Made by a program: the position numbers and the translations under genes. DNA of 20,939 bases from Thermodesulfobacteriota bacterium (GTDB lineage: Bacteria > Desulfobacterota_D > UBA1144 > Nemesobacterales > UBA2774). How positions within the stretch are numbered: the first letter of the stretch is position 1; each line of letters opens with the position of its first letter. The stretch covers positions 1-20,939 of the forward strand of contig JBCCIH010000010.1 in NCBI GenBank assembly GCA_039028315.1, in the 5' to 3' direction. The notes beneath the pieces are model-generated. The model worked only from the letters and a program-made list of their open reading frames with translations, had not been told where the DNA came from and ran no database searches. This document shows, one piece after another, positions 7,819 through 15,809 of the stretch.

Positions 7819-9099
7819 TTAAGCTTCTATTTTATTAATCCCGCCCATATACGGAACTAGCACATCAGGAATCACGATACTTCCGTCTTCCTGCTGATTA
7901 TTCTCTAATATCCCAATCACAGTTCTGCCCACTGCTAGCCCAGAGCCGTTTAGTGTGTGTGCAAATCTGGTCTTTCCGCCTTCATTAGGCCGATATCTAA
8001 TTGACGCCCTTCTAGCTTGGAAATCCTCAAAGTTACTGCAAGAGGATATCTCTCTGTAGGTATTCTCACTTGGCACCCAAACCTCTAAATCGTAAGTCTT
8101 GGCTGATGAAAACCCCATATCACCTGTGCATAAGATAACTACTCTATACGGAAGCCCTAGGAGCTGCAGAATCTTCTCCGCATTCTCAGTTAGGGATTCG
8201 TGTTCCTCGTATGAGCTTTCGGGACTTGAAAATTTAACTAATTCGACCTTGTTAAACTGATGCTGACGAATAATTCCTCTTACGTCCTTACCGTATGAGC
8301 CTGCCTCACTTCTAAAACAAGGTGTGTAGGCGACATATTTAATTGGAAGCTCACTCTCTTTTAAAATCTCATCACGGTGAATGTTAGTGACCGGAACTTC
8401 AGCTGTGGGTATTAGGTAATAATTCGTATCTTTAATCTTAAATAAATCCTCTTCAAATTTAGGAAGGTTCCCGGTTGCGATAAAGCTGTCGGTGTTTGCC
8501 ATAAAAGGAGGCAGCACCTCTTTGTATCCATGCTCACTCGTATGAACATCTAGCATAAAGTTTATAAGTGCCCGCTCAAGTCTCGCTCCAAGGCCCTTAT
8601 ATAGCGCAAACCTTGCGCCGGTTATCTTGGCCGCTCTGTCTAGATCTAAAATATCTAAAGCGCTGCCTAATTCGATGTGGTCTTTAGGCTGAAAATCAAA
8701 CTCTCTAAGAGCTCCCCATTTTCTTATCTCTAAATTGTCCTCATCGCTTTTCCCTTCTGGAACACTATCATTAGGCAGGTTAGGTATGGTCAGCATAAAA
8801 GCACGAAACTCATCTTCTGCTTTTGATCTTAGCTCACCTAGATCCTTGATCTTAGATGAGAGTTCTTTCATCTCTTCCTGAAGCGCTTTAGCTTCATCCT
8901 TTTTACCCTCCCTCATAAGCTCGCCCACTTTTTTAGAACCTACGTTTCTCTCACGCTCAAGCTCTTCAACTTTTTTAATAATTTCTTTACGCCCAAGATC
9001 GAGTGCCCTGAACTGGTCAAAATCTATCTGGGCACCTCTTGAGTCTAATTTGCGTTTCACATCAAGCATATTTTCTTCTATAAGTTTTGAATCAATCAT
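7819..9099 (-). CDS. serS: Seryl-tRNA synthetase
   Basis: Class II aminoacyl-tRNA synthetase charging tRNA-Ser (and the selenocysteine tRNA where present). The 426-residue protein has the N-terminal Lys/Glu-rich coiled-coil arm (~1-105) that reads the tRNA long variable arm. It also has the T-A-E-V-P motif (232-236), motif 2 with F-R-S-E-A-G (262-267), and motif 3 N-G-S-G-L-A-V-G-R-T (384-393). The ATG at 9099 has AAGGAT 9 bases upstream. It runs convergent with frr and divergent from the metallo-hydrolase. I see no T-box-like leader in the 120-bp upstream gap. Confidence 0.98.
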   Translation of the reverse strand: MIDSKLIEENMLDVKRKLDSRGAQIDFDQFRALDLGRKEIIKKVEELERERNVGSKKVGELMREGKKDEAKALQEEMKELSSKIKDLGELRSKAEDEFRAFMLTIPNLPNDSVPEGKSDEDNLEIRKWGALREFDFQPKDHIELGSALDILDLDRAAKITGARFALYKGLGARLERALINFMLDVHTSEHGYKEVLPPFMANTDSFIATGNLPKFEEDLFKIKDTNYYLIPTAEVPVTNIHRDEILKESELPIKYVAYTPCFRSEAGSYGKDVRGIIRQHQFNKVELVKFSSPESSYEEHESLTENAEKILQLLGLPYRVVILCTGDMGFSSAKTYDLEVWVPSENTYREISSCSNFEDFQARRASIRYRPNEGGKTRFAHTLNGSGLAVGRTVIGILENNQQEDGSIVIPDVLVPYMGGINKIEA

Positions 9100-9153
9100 T
9101 AAGATTTATCCTTTTTGGAATCCGTACTATGTTAAGCACTTATTTTGGCTTTT

Positions 9154-9182
9154 AATCTATCATCAGCAATTTCTCTTTTCAA
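9154..9182 (-). promoter_or_regulatory. Candidate serS promoter
   Basis: Minus-strand TTGAAA (9177-9182), 17-bp spacer, TAGATT (9154-9159) with TG one base before the -10 (extended form). It lies 55 bp upstream of the serS ATG within the divergent gap. Confidence 0.5.
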
Positions 9183-9219
9183 ATTAGTGCTGTAAAATAA
9201 TATAAGGAGATTTTAAATA

Positions 9220-9936
9220 ATGTCGCTTGGAAAAGGTATTGAACTCACCTACATGGGTCATTCGACCTTTAAAATCAAATCTGTAGAAGGGAAAATCATC
9301 ATAGTAGACCCGTGGGTTTACGGAAACCCTATATGCCCTGAAAAACTCAAAAAGATCGACAAAGTAGACATACTAGCTGTTACACATGCCCATTTTGAAC
9401 ACATTGGTGACAGTGTTAAACTCGGCCATGAACATAAACCTAAAGTGGTGGGTATACATGAGATATGCGTATGGTTAAGCGACAAGGGCGTTGAGAACAT
9501 AATCACTCTGAATAAGGGTGGAACACAAGAAATTGACGGAATAAAGTTTACGATGGTACATGCTGACCACAGTTCCCTTATACAGGAAGAAAACGGAACA
9601 ATTACCTATGGCGGCGAGGCAGTGGGATATGTGATTGAGTTTGAAAACGGATTTAAGATATATCACGCTGGTGATACGGCTGTATTTAGTGACATGAAAA
9701 TAATTTCAGAAATTTACAAACCTGAGCTTGTTATGCTGCCAATAGGTGATTTGTTTACTATGTCTCCCTCTGAGGCTGCGCATGCATGCAGATTTTTAAA
9801 TCCTAAGTATGTTATCCCCATGCACTATGGGACGTTCCCGCTACTTGCCGACGCACCGGATGATATAAGAAACCTAACTCAGGATATGAAAGAAACTCAG
9901 GTAATTGAATTGAAACCTGGCGATACTTTGAGATAA
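9220..9936 (+). CDS. UPF0173-type metal-dependent hydrolase (metallo-beta-lactamase fold)
   Basis: A 238-residue metallo-beta-lactamase-fold protein of the UPF0173 / YtkL-like group, predicted cytoplasmic. Landmarks: G-H-S-T-F near 13-17, D-P-W near 30-32, the metal motif T-H-A-H-F-E-H (55-61), H-A-D-H near 114-117, H-A-G-D-T at 149-153 and M-H-Y-G-T-F at 201-206. The aspartate of the usual H-x-H-x-D-H is a glutamate here (residue 60), which may change the second metal site. The physiological substrate of this group is not established. The ATG at 9220 follows AAGGAG (9204-9209). It is divergent from serS and 61 bp upstream of the sugar-dehydrogenase-like lipoprotein. Confidence 0.9.
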   Translation: MSLGKGIELTYMGHSTFKIKSVEGKIIIVDPWVYGNPICPEKLKKIDKVDILAVTHAHFEHIGDSVKLGHEHKPKVVGIHEICVWLSDKGVENIITLNKGGTQEIDGIKFTMVHADHSSLIQEENGTITYGGEAVGYVIEFENGFKIYHAGDTAVFSDMKIISEIYKPELVMLPIGDLFTMSPSEAAHACRFLNPKYVIPMHYGTFPLLADAPDDIRNLTQDMKETQVIELKPGDTLR

Positions 9937-9954
9937 ACTATTTTTTATGAGATA

Positions 9955-9995
9955 TAGTTATTAATAACCAAATATAACTAAAGGACGGATAACTA
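9955..9995. repeat. Cluster of TAGTTAT/ATAACTA heptamers with a 12-bp palindrome
   Basis: TAGTTAT at 9955-9961, its inverse ATAACTA at 9974-9980 and again at 9989-9995 surround the perfect palindrome GTTATTAATAAC (9957-9968), just before the lipoprotein start at 9998. AT-rich, so chance is possible; it could be a regulator site overlapping the leader. Confidence 0.3.
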
Positions 9996-9997
9996 AT

Positions 9998-11251
9998 ATG
10001 CGAAGAAGCAAATACTTATTACTATCTATTCTTCTAACCGTATTCTATTTAGCATCATGTGACTCAGACGGGAATAATAACACTACTTCACCCGAGCCAA
10101 CGCCTATGCCTACTCCATCCCCAACTCCGGATCCGGGGCTTGAGAACCAGTTTGGACTAATAAACACATTTACAGGTCTGTTTTTTGATAAACCTCTTGA
10201 TGTACAAAATGCCGGGGACGGCACAAACCGTTTGTTCGTTGCCGAGCAAAGAGGTGTGATTATGGTACTCAACAACCTTCCTGGCCTACAAAACGGCGAG
10301 TTAATTCAGCGAAATGTCACCTCTGATATGTTTTTAGATATTCGGGACCGCATATTATTCGATGATAGCGAGCAAGGACTGCTTGGTTTTACATTTCACC
10401 CAAATTTTACAAATAACGGATATGTCTATGTTCATTACACAGCAAGCAATCCAAGCAGAAGCGTTGTTTCCAGATTTGAGGTTAGCTCGAACAACGCAGA
10501 CCTTGTAGATACACAAACTGAGCTTGTAATACTAGAAATTCCTCAGCCCCACCCATTTCATAACGGCGGACAGCTTGTGTTTGGCCCGCAGGACGGATAT
10601 TTATACATCTCAATGGGCGATGGCGGCCCCGCAGGCGGCCTAGGAACAGGTCAAGATCTAACTGACCTTCTTGGAACAATTATCAGAATTGATGTAAATA
10701 ATACTCAAAATGGACTTAACTATTCGATACCACCGGACAATCCATTTGCTAACAATAACCAGGGTATTAGAGAAGAAATCTATGCTTATGGGCTGCGTAA
10801 TCCATGGAGAGTCGCCTTTAACGAGATGTCTGGAAGACTATGGTCTGGAGATGTAGGCGAGGCCTCAAGAGAAGAGCTTAACATAATTGTAAATGGAGCT
10901 AACTACGGCTGGTCAATTACGGAAGGAACTCAGTGTATACAGCAAGGATGCAATCCATCAGACTTTGAGCTTCCGGTGCTTGAGTACGGAAGATCAACAG
11001 GGGGCTCCGTAATAGGCGGGGTATTTTATTATGGCAACGAGTTTCCGGAGCTTACCGGCATGTATTTATATGCTGATTTTGTATCTGGAAGGGTATGGGC
11101 GCTGCAATACGATGGATTTAATGTAGTGCAGAACGTTCAACTATTGAATTTCAATGCATTCTCTATTGTCGCATTTGGCTTAGATGAACAGGGAGAGCCA
11201 TATATTGCATCATTTGACGGAAATATCTATAGGCTTGAGCGTCTAGATTAA
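9998..11251 (+). CDS. Lipoprotein of the glucose/sorbosone dehydrogenase (PQQ-type beta-propeller) family
   Basis: A 417-residue exported protein. The N-terminus is a lipoprotein signal peptide ending L-A-S-C with the lipidated Cys at 21. A Thr/Pro-rich spacer (~30-47) follows, then a six-bladed propeller of the glucose/sorbosone dehydrogenase family. Family motifs: D-G-T-N-R-L-F-V-A-E-Q near 74-84, E-Q-G-L-L-G-F-T-F-H-P (125-135), H-N-G-G with the probable catalytic His188, Y-I-S-M-G-D-G-G (203-210), Y-G-L-R-N-P-W-R (264-271), and S-V-I-G-G (337-341). Relatives oxidise sugars or aldoses with PQQ in the periplasm. A Cys pair (313, 318) may form a disulphide. The usual His before the G-x-S-V-x-G-G segment appears as Arg here. 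The start follows AAGGACGG. Donor sugar unknown; no PQQ synthesis genes are in view. Confidence 0.9.
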   Translation: MRRSKYLLLSILLTVFYLASCDSDGNNNTTSPEPTPMPTPSPTPDPGLENQFGLINTFTGLFFDKPLDVQNAGDGTNRLFVAEQRGVIMVLNNLPGLQNGELIQRNVTSDMFLDIRDRILFDDSEQGLLGFTFHPNFTNNGYVYVHYTASNPSRSVVSRFEVSSNNADLVDTQTELVILEIPQPHPFHNGGQLVFGPQDGYLYISMGDGGPAGGLGTGQDLTDLLGTIIRIDVNNTQNGLNYSIPPDNPFANNNQGIREEIYAYGLRNPWRVAFNEMSGRLWSGDVGEASREELNIIVNGANYGWSITEGTQCIQQGCNPSDFELPVLEYGRSTGGSVIGGVFYYGNEFPELTGMYLYADFVSGRVWALQYDGFNVVQNVQLLNFNAFSIVAFGLDEQGEPYIASFDGNIYRLERLD

Positions 11252-11368
11252 ATCATCAACACTCAGGATTACTTGCGAGCTCCAAATTAACCTTTGCTTT
11301 ATTGTCAGATCTATAAAAAATCTAATGATATTCGTAGAATAATTCGATATTTACCCTCGGTTATATAT

Positions 11369-11395
11369 TTGACAACAAATATAAGTTATGATAAT
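11369..11395 (+). promoter_or_regulatory. Candidate promoter of the ffh operon
   Basis: A perfect TTGACA (11369-11374) is followed after 15 bp by GATAAT (11390-11395); an alternative TAATTA lies at 17 bp. It sits about 45 bp before the ffh start in the 187-bp gap after the lipoprotein gene. Nothing else is evident in that gap. Confidence 0.45.
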
Positions 11396-11438
11396 TATTA
11401 ACGTTTGATTTTTAACAGGAGAGGTGTATTTAGCGCCC

Positions 11439-12773
11439 ATGTTTGAAGGAATATCAGAGAAATTAAACACAACTTTAAAAAGAGTAAGAGGCTATGGGAA
11501 GCTCAGCGATAGCAATATCGAAGAGGCTTTGCGAGAAGTAAGACTCAGTCTACTAGAAGCGGATGTTAACTTTAAAGTTGTAAGAGACTTTATTAACTCT
11601 GTTAAAGAAAGGGCTTTGGGACAGGAAGTGCTTCAAAGCTTATCGCCCGGGCAGCAGTTTGTTAAGATCGTACATGAAGAGCTAATTAGCGTATTGGGCG
11701 ATCAGAGCTCTGAGCTTGACCTAAAGGCAAGCCCGCCAGTAGGCATTATGCTGATTGGTCTTCAGGGATCTGGTAAAACCACCTCTGCTTCTAAAATTGC
11801 AAGATTCTTAAAAGACAAATTAAATAGAAATCCGTATTTAGTGCCGGCAGACGTCTACCGTCCAGCAGCTATCGATCAGCTTAAGGTGTTGGCAGGTCAA
11901 ATAGATGTTGGAGTCTATGATACGCCTGCAGGATCAAATCCAGTGGATATTGCTCAGGATGCGATGGAAGTTGCCCGCACAAACGGTCATGACACAGTAA
12001 TCATAGATACCGCGGGAAGACTGCACATAGATGAAGAGCTCATGGATGAGCTTAGAAATATCAAATCTGCAGTAAATCCTCATCAGGTTCTTCTTGTGGC
12101 TGATGCGATGACAGGTCAGGACGCTGTAAATGTTTCCTCAAGCTTCAATGAGGCAATTGACATTGACGGCGTTGTGCTTACAAAAATGGACGGGGACGCA
12201 AGAGGCGGTGCGGCCCTATCAATTAAAGCGGTTACGGGCAAGCCTATTAAGTTCTTTGGTACGGGCGAGAAATTAGATGCCATTGAAGTATTTCATCCCG
12301 ACCGTATTGCTTCACGAATTCTGGGAATGGGAGATGTTCTAAGCTTTATTGAGAAAGCACAGACCGCGTTTGAAGATAAAAAAGCTGAGGACATGGCTAA
12401 AAAGCTAATGAAAAAGCAGTTTTCATTGGCCGATTTCAAAGAAGCAATGCTTACAATGAATAAAATGGGCTCACTTGAGAGTATGACTCAGATGATCCCA
12501 GGAATGAAACAAGTTTCAAAAGACCCTAAAGCGCTTGAGACTGCTGAGAAAGAAATGAAGAAAACAATTGCTATAATTGATTCAATGACTCCTAAGGAAA
12601 GGCATAATCATGCCATCATAAACGGCTCTCGCAGAAAACGTATCGCAAAAGGAAGCGGCACTAGGGTTGAAGACATAAACCGCATGATTAAGAATTATAT
12701 GCAGATGCGCAAGATGATGGGCAATATGGGGAAAATGGGCAAATTAGCAAAAAGAATGATGAAAGTTCGATAA
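11439..12773 (+). CDS. ffh: Signal recognition particle protein Ffh (SRP54)
   Basis: GTPase of the signal recognition particle that binds SRP RNA and hydrophobic signal sequences and docks with FtsY at the membrane. Numbering from the ATG at 11439 (444 residues): N domain 1-95, G1 G-L-Q-G-S-G-K-T-T at 107-115, D-T-A-G-R at 190-194, T-K-M-D at 248-251. The Met-rich M domain has G-S-R-R-K-R-I-A-K-G-S-G and a tail of many Met, Lys and Gly residues. I choose the ATG because family members begin MFE-x-L/I; a GTG at 11424 would add five residues but sits only about 2 bases after AGGAG. The AGGAGAGG at 11417-11424 is rather far from the ATG. It heads ffh-rpsP-khpA-rimM-trmD-rplS. Confidence 0.97.
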   Translation: MFEGISEKLNTTLKRVRGYGKLSDSNIEEALREVRLSLLEADVNFKVVRDFINSVKERALGQEVLQSLSPGQQFVKIVHEELISVLGDQSSELDLKASPPVGIMLIGLQGSGKTTSASKIARFLKDKLNRNPYLVPADVYRPAAIDQLKVLAGQIDVGVYDTPAGSNPVDIAQDAMEVARTNGHDTVIIDTAGRLHIDEELMDELRNIKSAVNPHQVLLVADAMTGQDAVNVSSSFNEAIDIDGVVLTKMDGDARGGAALSIKAVTGKPIKFFGTGEKLDAIEVFHPDRIASRILGMGDVLSFIEKAQTAFEDKKAEDMAKKLMKKQFSLADFKEAMLTMNKMGSLESMTQMIPGMKQVSKDPKALETAEKEMKKTIAIIDSMTPKERHNHAIINGSRRKRIAKGSGTRVEDINRMIKNYMQMRKMMGNMGKMGKLAKRMMKVR

Positions 12774-12816
12774 TATAGTTTATTATACTAATATACTGTT
12801 AGGAGGTATTAATAGT

Positions 12817-13050
12817 TTGGTTAAGATAAGACTTATGAGAGCAGGGTCCAAAAAACGCCCATTTTATAGAATAGTGGCTGCAGATTCGCGCTCTCCAAGA
12901 GACGGTAAGTTTTTAGAGATTCTAGGATATTACGATCCTAGGAAAAAACCTCATGTTTTAGAGGTTAAAACAGATAGGGTGCAGGATTGGGTCAGTAAAG
13001 GCGCTCAGACATCTGTTAGAGTTGAGAAACTTATATCTACATTAAATTAG
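12817..13050 (+). CDS. rpsP: 30S ribosomal protein S16
   Basis: Small-subunit assembly protein that stabilises the 16S rRNA 5' domain. The 77-residue sequence has the family blocks V-K-I-R-L-M-R-A-G-S-K-K-R-P-F-Y-R-I-V-A-A-D, G-Y-Y-D-P and W-V-S-K-G-A-Q at normal spacing. The start is TTG at 12817, with AGGAGG at 12801-12806 ten bases upstream; no ATG or GTG is available at the right place, so the TTG start is forced. It follows ffh by 43 bp. Confidence 0.97.
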   Translation: MVKIRLMRAGSKKRPFYRIVAADSRSPRDGKFLEILGYYDPRKKPHVLEVKTDRVQDWVSKGAQTSVRVEKLISTLN

Positions 13051-13113
13051 GGCTAAGACTGTAACGATAAGAAAGTGCTGGTGTATTGATACTACACACG
13101 GGAGGTATCAGTT

Positions 13114-13353
13114 ATGGATAGACTAAAAGAGCTTGTTACTTTCATTGCGCAATCCCTGGTAGACAGTCCTGATAAAGTTGAGGTACGTGAGGTTGCGGGA
13201 GAGCAGACAGCTGTGCTTGAGTTAAAGGTGGCCCCTGAGGATCTAGGTAAGATAATAGGTAAACAGGGCAAAACAGCTAAAGCCATTAGGACAATCTTAG
13301 GCGCTGCGGCTGCTAAGATGAGAAAAAGAGCAGTGCTCGAAATCTTGGAATAA
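13114..13353 (+). CDS. khpA: KH-domain RNA-binding protein KhpA
   Basis: A 79-residue single type-II KH domain protein (YlqC/KhpA). The RNA-contacting G-x-x-G loop is G-K-Q-G within L-G-K-I-I-G-K-Q-G-K-T-A. In other bacteria KhpA pairs with KhpB/Jag and binds many RNAs, affecting cell elongation and division. The gene is in its conserved place between rpsP and rimM. A strong GGAGGT (13101-13106) lies 7 bases before the ATG; this site sits in a small potential hairpin described in the findings. Confidence 0.95.
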   Translation: MDRLKELVTFIAQSLVDSPDKVEVREVAGEQTAVLELKVAPEDLGKIIGKQGKTAKAIRTILGAAAAKMRKRAVLEILE

Positions 13354-13377
13354 GATGCGTCCCCGTTTTAGTTAGAT

Positions 13378-13887
13378 ATGGGACTAATTTCGTTTGGTAA
13401 GATTTCAAAAGTACACGGACTAGAGGGAGAGGTAAAATTTCTTCCACACAGCCGCCAACTAGATAATATTTCTACTCTGGATCGGATCTTTATATATAAA
13501 AGGCCCGATGCTCCCCCATCAGAGTTAAAAATAAAAAAAAGAAGAATTCACAATAATGCTGCGTTCTTTAAGATAGAAGGAGTTGATTCTATCCAAGATG
13601 CACAGGCTCTTGTAGGAAGTGAAGTGCATGTAGAGACTTCAGATTTAAAAGAGCTGGATGAGGACGAGTACTACTGGTTTGATCTGATTGGTCTTAAGAC
13701 ATATACAGATAAGGGAGAGTTCATCGGGATTGTAGATAGCTTAGTTGACCGTTCAATGCAGAGTTTATTGGTAGTAAAAGATGGAGATAAAGAACACTTA
13801 ATACCCCTTACTGAGCCAATAGTGCAAAAGATAGATCTTAAGAACTCTAAGATTATTATTTCTACAATAGAAGGCCTTATAGAATAA
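13378..13887 (+). CDS. rimM: Ribosome maturation factor RimM
   Basis: Binds S19 and helps fold the 30S head. The 169-residue protein has the N-terminal RimM beta-barrel (G-K-I-S-K-V-H-G-L-E-G-E-V-K) and the C-terminal PRC-barrel, whose signature is E-D-E-Y-Y-W-F-D-L-I-G-L, ending in the P-L-T-E-P-I-V block. It lies between khpA and trmD, its usual location. No clear ribosome site precedes the ATG at 13378, so coupling to khpA is likely. Confidence 0.96.
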   Translation: MGLISFGKISKVHGLEGEVKFLPHSRQLDNISTLDRIFIYKRPDAPPSELKIKKRRIHNNAAFFKIEGVDSIQDAQALVGSEVHVETSDLKELDEDEYYWFDLIGLKTYTDKGEFIGIVDSLVDRSMQSLLVVKDGDKEHLIPLTEPIVQKIDLKNSKIIISTIEGLIE

Positions 13888-13900
13888 CTTCGGAACTAAA

Positions 13901-15202
13901 ATGAGATACGATATTCTTACTATATTTCCAGATTTTTTTGATTCACCTTTTTCCTTTGGGATCCTGCAAAAAGCCCAAGAAAAAGGACTTATTGAAATAA
14001 ACACCCATGACATAAGAGAATATAGTGATAACAAGCATAAAACAGTGGATGATACCCCATATGGCGGGGGCGGCGGTATGCTTATGAATGCAGCACCTAT
14101 TGGATCGGCTGTAGAAAGTGTGAAAGATGAAAGCCTAAAGTCAATTGTATTGTTAACAACACCCGACGGGGAGAAATACTCTGATAATATGGCTCGTGAG
14201 CTTTCAGAATATGATCAGATTGTAGTTATATGCGGTAGATATGAAGGGGTTGATGACAGAGTAAGAGAGCTCTACGTGGACAAAGAAGTTTCAATTGGAG
14301 ATTATATACTTTCAGGCGGTGAGAACGCAGCGGCTGTAATTGTGGAGAGCGTGTCCAGATTTATACCGGGGGTGCTTGGCAACGATCAGTCACCAGAGAA
14401 TGATTCTTTTTCAGATAACATACTAGAATACCCCCAGTACACAAGACCAGAGGAATATAAAGGCCTTAAGGTTCCGGAGGTTTTGCTCTCCGGGAACCAT
14501 GCAGAAATCGATAGATGGAGAAAGGATCAAAGCATAAACAAAACATTTAACAAAAGAGCTGATCTACTAGATAAAGCTATTTTGCAAAATGAAGAACTTG
14601 AACTCATTAAAGAGCTAAAAAAAGAAAATCCACCGACTTTTAAAGCATATATTGCATTAATCCATTATCCCGTATACAATAATCGGTTTAAAATTATAAA
14701 TACGGCCTTTACCAATTTAGATGTTCATGATATAGCCAGATCGGCAGAGACATATGGGATTAAGAAATTCTATCTTGTTCAGCCAAACCTGGAGCAGCAA
14801 AAACTGGTAAAGCGCGTACTCGATCACTGGAAAGACGGAGAGGGATCAACTTTTAACAAATCAAGATCCCAAGCACTTGAGCTTGTAGAGATGAAAGATA
14901 CTCTAGAAGAAGTTGAGAAAGAGATTGAGAGAATAGAGGGAGTAAGGCCTAAATCAGTAGTTACAGACGCCAGGTACACAGAAAACATGATAGGGTTTTC
15001 TGAGCTAAGGGAAATGATACTCTCAGATGAAAAAAAACCTTATCTCATATTACTGGGAACTGGTTGGGGATTAGCAAAGCAAGTAATGGAAAAAGCAGAC
15101 TACACTTTAAAGCCGGTAAGTGGTTATACTAATTATAATCATCTTTCAGTTAGAAGCGCTGCTGCTGTGATTTTTGATAGATTATTGTCGTGTAAAATAT
15201 AG
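13901..15202 (+). CDS. trmD: tRNA (guanine37-N1)-methyltransferase TrmD fused to a second SPOUT-type RNA methyltransferase domain
   Basis: Residues 1-~240 are TrmD, which methylates N1 of G37 in tRNAs with G36 and prevents +1 frameshifting. Visible are F-P-x-F-F, D-D-T-P-Y-G-G-G-G-G-M at 50-60, C-G-R-Y-E-G-V-D-D-R at 111-120, the knot segment S-I-G-D-Y-I-L-S-G-G-E at 131-141, R153, catalytic Asp168 in N-D-S-F, and Y-P-Q-Y-T-R-P. The usual G-G-E-L-P-A is G-G-E-N-A-A. Residues ~247-433 are a separate domain beginning K-A-Y-I-A-L-I-H-Y-P-V-Y-N and ending with a knot-like G-T-G-W-G-L...N-Y-N-H-L-S-V-R-S-A-A-A-V-I. I recognise this as the SAM-dependent RNA methyltransferase family Pfam PF09936, of unknown target. 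TrmD alone is about 240-250 residues, so this is a true fusion with no frame break. Confidence 0.95.
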   Translation: MRYDILTIFPDFFDSPFSFGILQKAQEKGLIEINTHDIREYSDNKHKTVDDTPYGGGGGMLMNAAPIGSAVESVKDESLKSIVLLTTPDGEKYSDNMARELSEYDQIVVICGRYEGVDDRVRELYVDKEVSIGDYILSGGENAAAVIVESVSRFIPGVLGNDQSPENDSFSDNILEYPQYTRPEEYKGLKVPEVLLSGNHAEIDRWRKDQSINKTFNKRADLLDKAILQNEELELIKELKKENPPTFKAYIALIHYPVYNNRFKIINTAFTNLDVHDIARSAETYGIKKFYLVQPNLEQQKLVKRVLDHWKDGEGSTFNKSRSQALELVEMKDTLEEVEKEIERIEGVRPKSVVTDARYTENMIGFSELREMILSDEKKPYLILLGTGWGLAKQVMEKADYTLKPVSGYTNYNHLSVRSAAAVIFDRLLSCKI

Positions 15203-15216
15203 ATAGGAGATTTATG

Positions 15217-15678
15217 ATGAATATCGTAAGCGAATTAGAAAAATCAATTATGAGAGAAGACCTGCCAGATTTCCGCCCAGGTGACACAGTGGCTGTGCAC
15301 TATAAAATTAAAGAGGGCGAGAGGGAAAGGATCCAGGTTTTTGAAGGAGTAGTAATTGCGAAGAAAGGCGGCGGCGCTCGAGAGACATTTATTGTGAGAA
15401 AAGTATCTTATGGTGTTGGGGTTGAAAGGATATTCCCACTCCACACTCCTCTAATTGATAAAATCGAGGTTAAGAGACAAGGAAAAGTAAGACGAGCAAA
15501 ACTCTACTATCTAAGAGGACTTTCTAAAAAAGCTAGTAGGATTAGAGAAAGATCAAGAGTTGAGCAGCAAGTTGGAGCAGCGGTTCAGCCAGAGCCTACG
15601 CCTGAGGTAGAACCTGAAGTTATAGAGCAAAACAACCAGCCCGAAGTTCAGGAAGAAGCTACAACCAACGAAAGCTAG
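15217..15678 (+). CDS. rplS: 50S ribosomal protein L19 with acidic C-terminal extension
   Basis: L19 sits at the interface between the subunits. The core (to ~115) has F-R-P-G-D-T-V-x-V-H, the E-G-V-V-I block, R-K-V-S-Y-G-V-G-V-E-R-I-F-P-L-H-T-P and R-A-K-L-Y-Y-L-R-G. L19 is usually about 115-120 residues; this one is about 153, with a Glu/Pro/Gln/Val-rich acidic tail from ~117 on. Two ATGs stand in tandem (15214, 15217); I take the second because AGGAG (15205-15209) is then 7 rather than 4 bases away. It ends the ffh operon before a strong terminator. Confidence 0.97.
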   Translation: MNIVSELEKSIMREDLPDFRPGDTVAVHYKIKEGERERIQVFEGVVIAKKGGGARETFIVRKVSYGVGVERIFPLHTPLIDKIEVKRQGKVRRAKLYYLRGLSKKASRIRERSRVEQQVGAAVQPEPTPEVEPEVIEQNNQPEVQEEATTNES

Positions 15679-15726
15679 CTTTGATAAAAAACTAAATATA
15701 CAAAACAAAGTAAACGTACAAATTAC

Positions 15727-15767
15727 ACCGGGATGCCTGCAAATAGCAGTCTCCCGGTTTTTTATTT
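15727..15767 (+). terminator. Intrinsic terminator of the ffh-rplS operon
   Basis: ACCGGGA (15727-15733) pairs with TCCCGGT (15752-15758), with an inner CTGC/GCAG stem and AAATA loop, followed by a T-run at 15758-15763. It lies about 50 bp after the rplS stop and shortly before the convergent secreted-protein pair. Confidence 0.92.
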
Positions 15768-15809
15768 GGATTAATATGTATTCATTAAGAATACTAAAGA
15801 GGGAGATAA

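Noticed and set aside
11252..11438. SRP RNA or another small RNA gene before ffh
   Set aside because: No stable paired structure or SRP RNA tetraloop region was visible; only a promoter can be supported.
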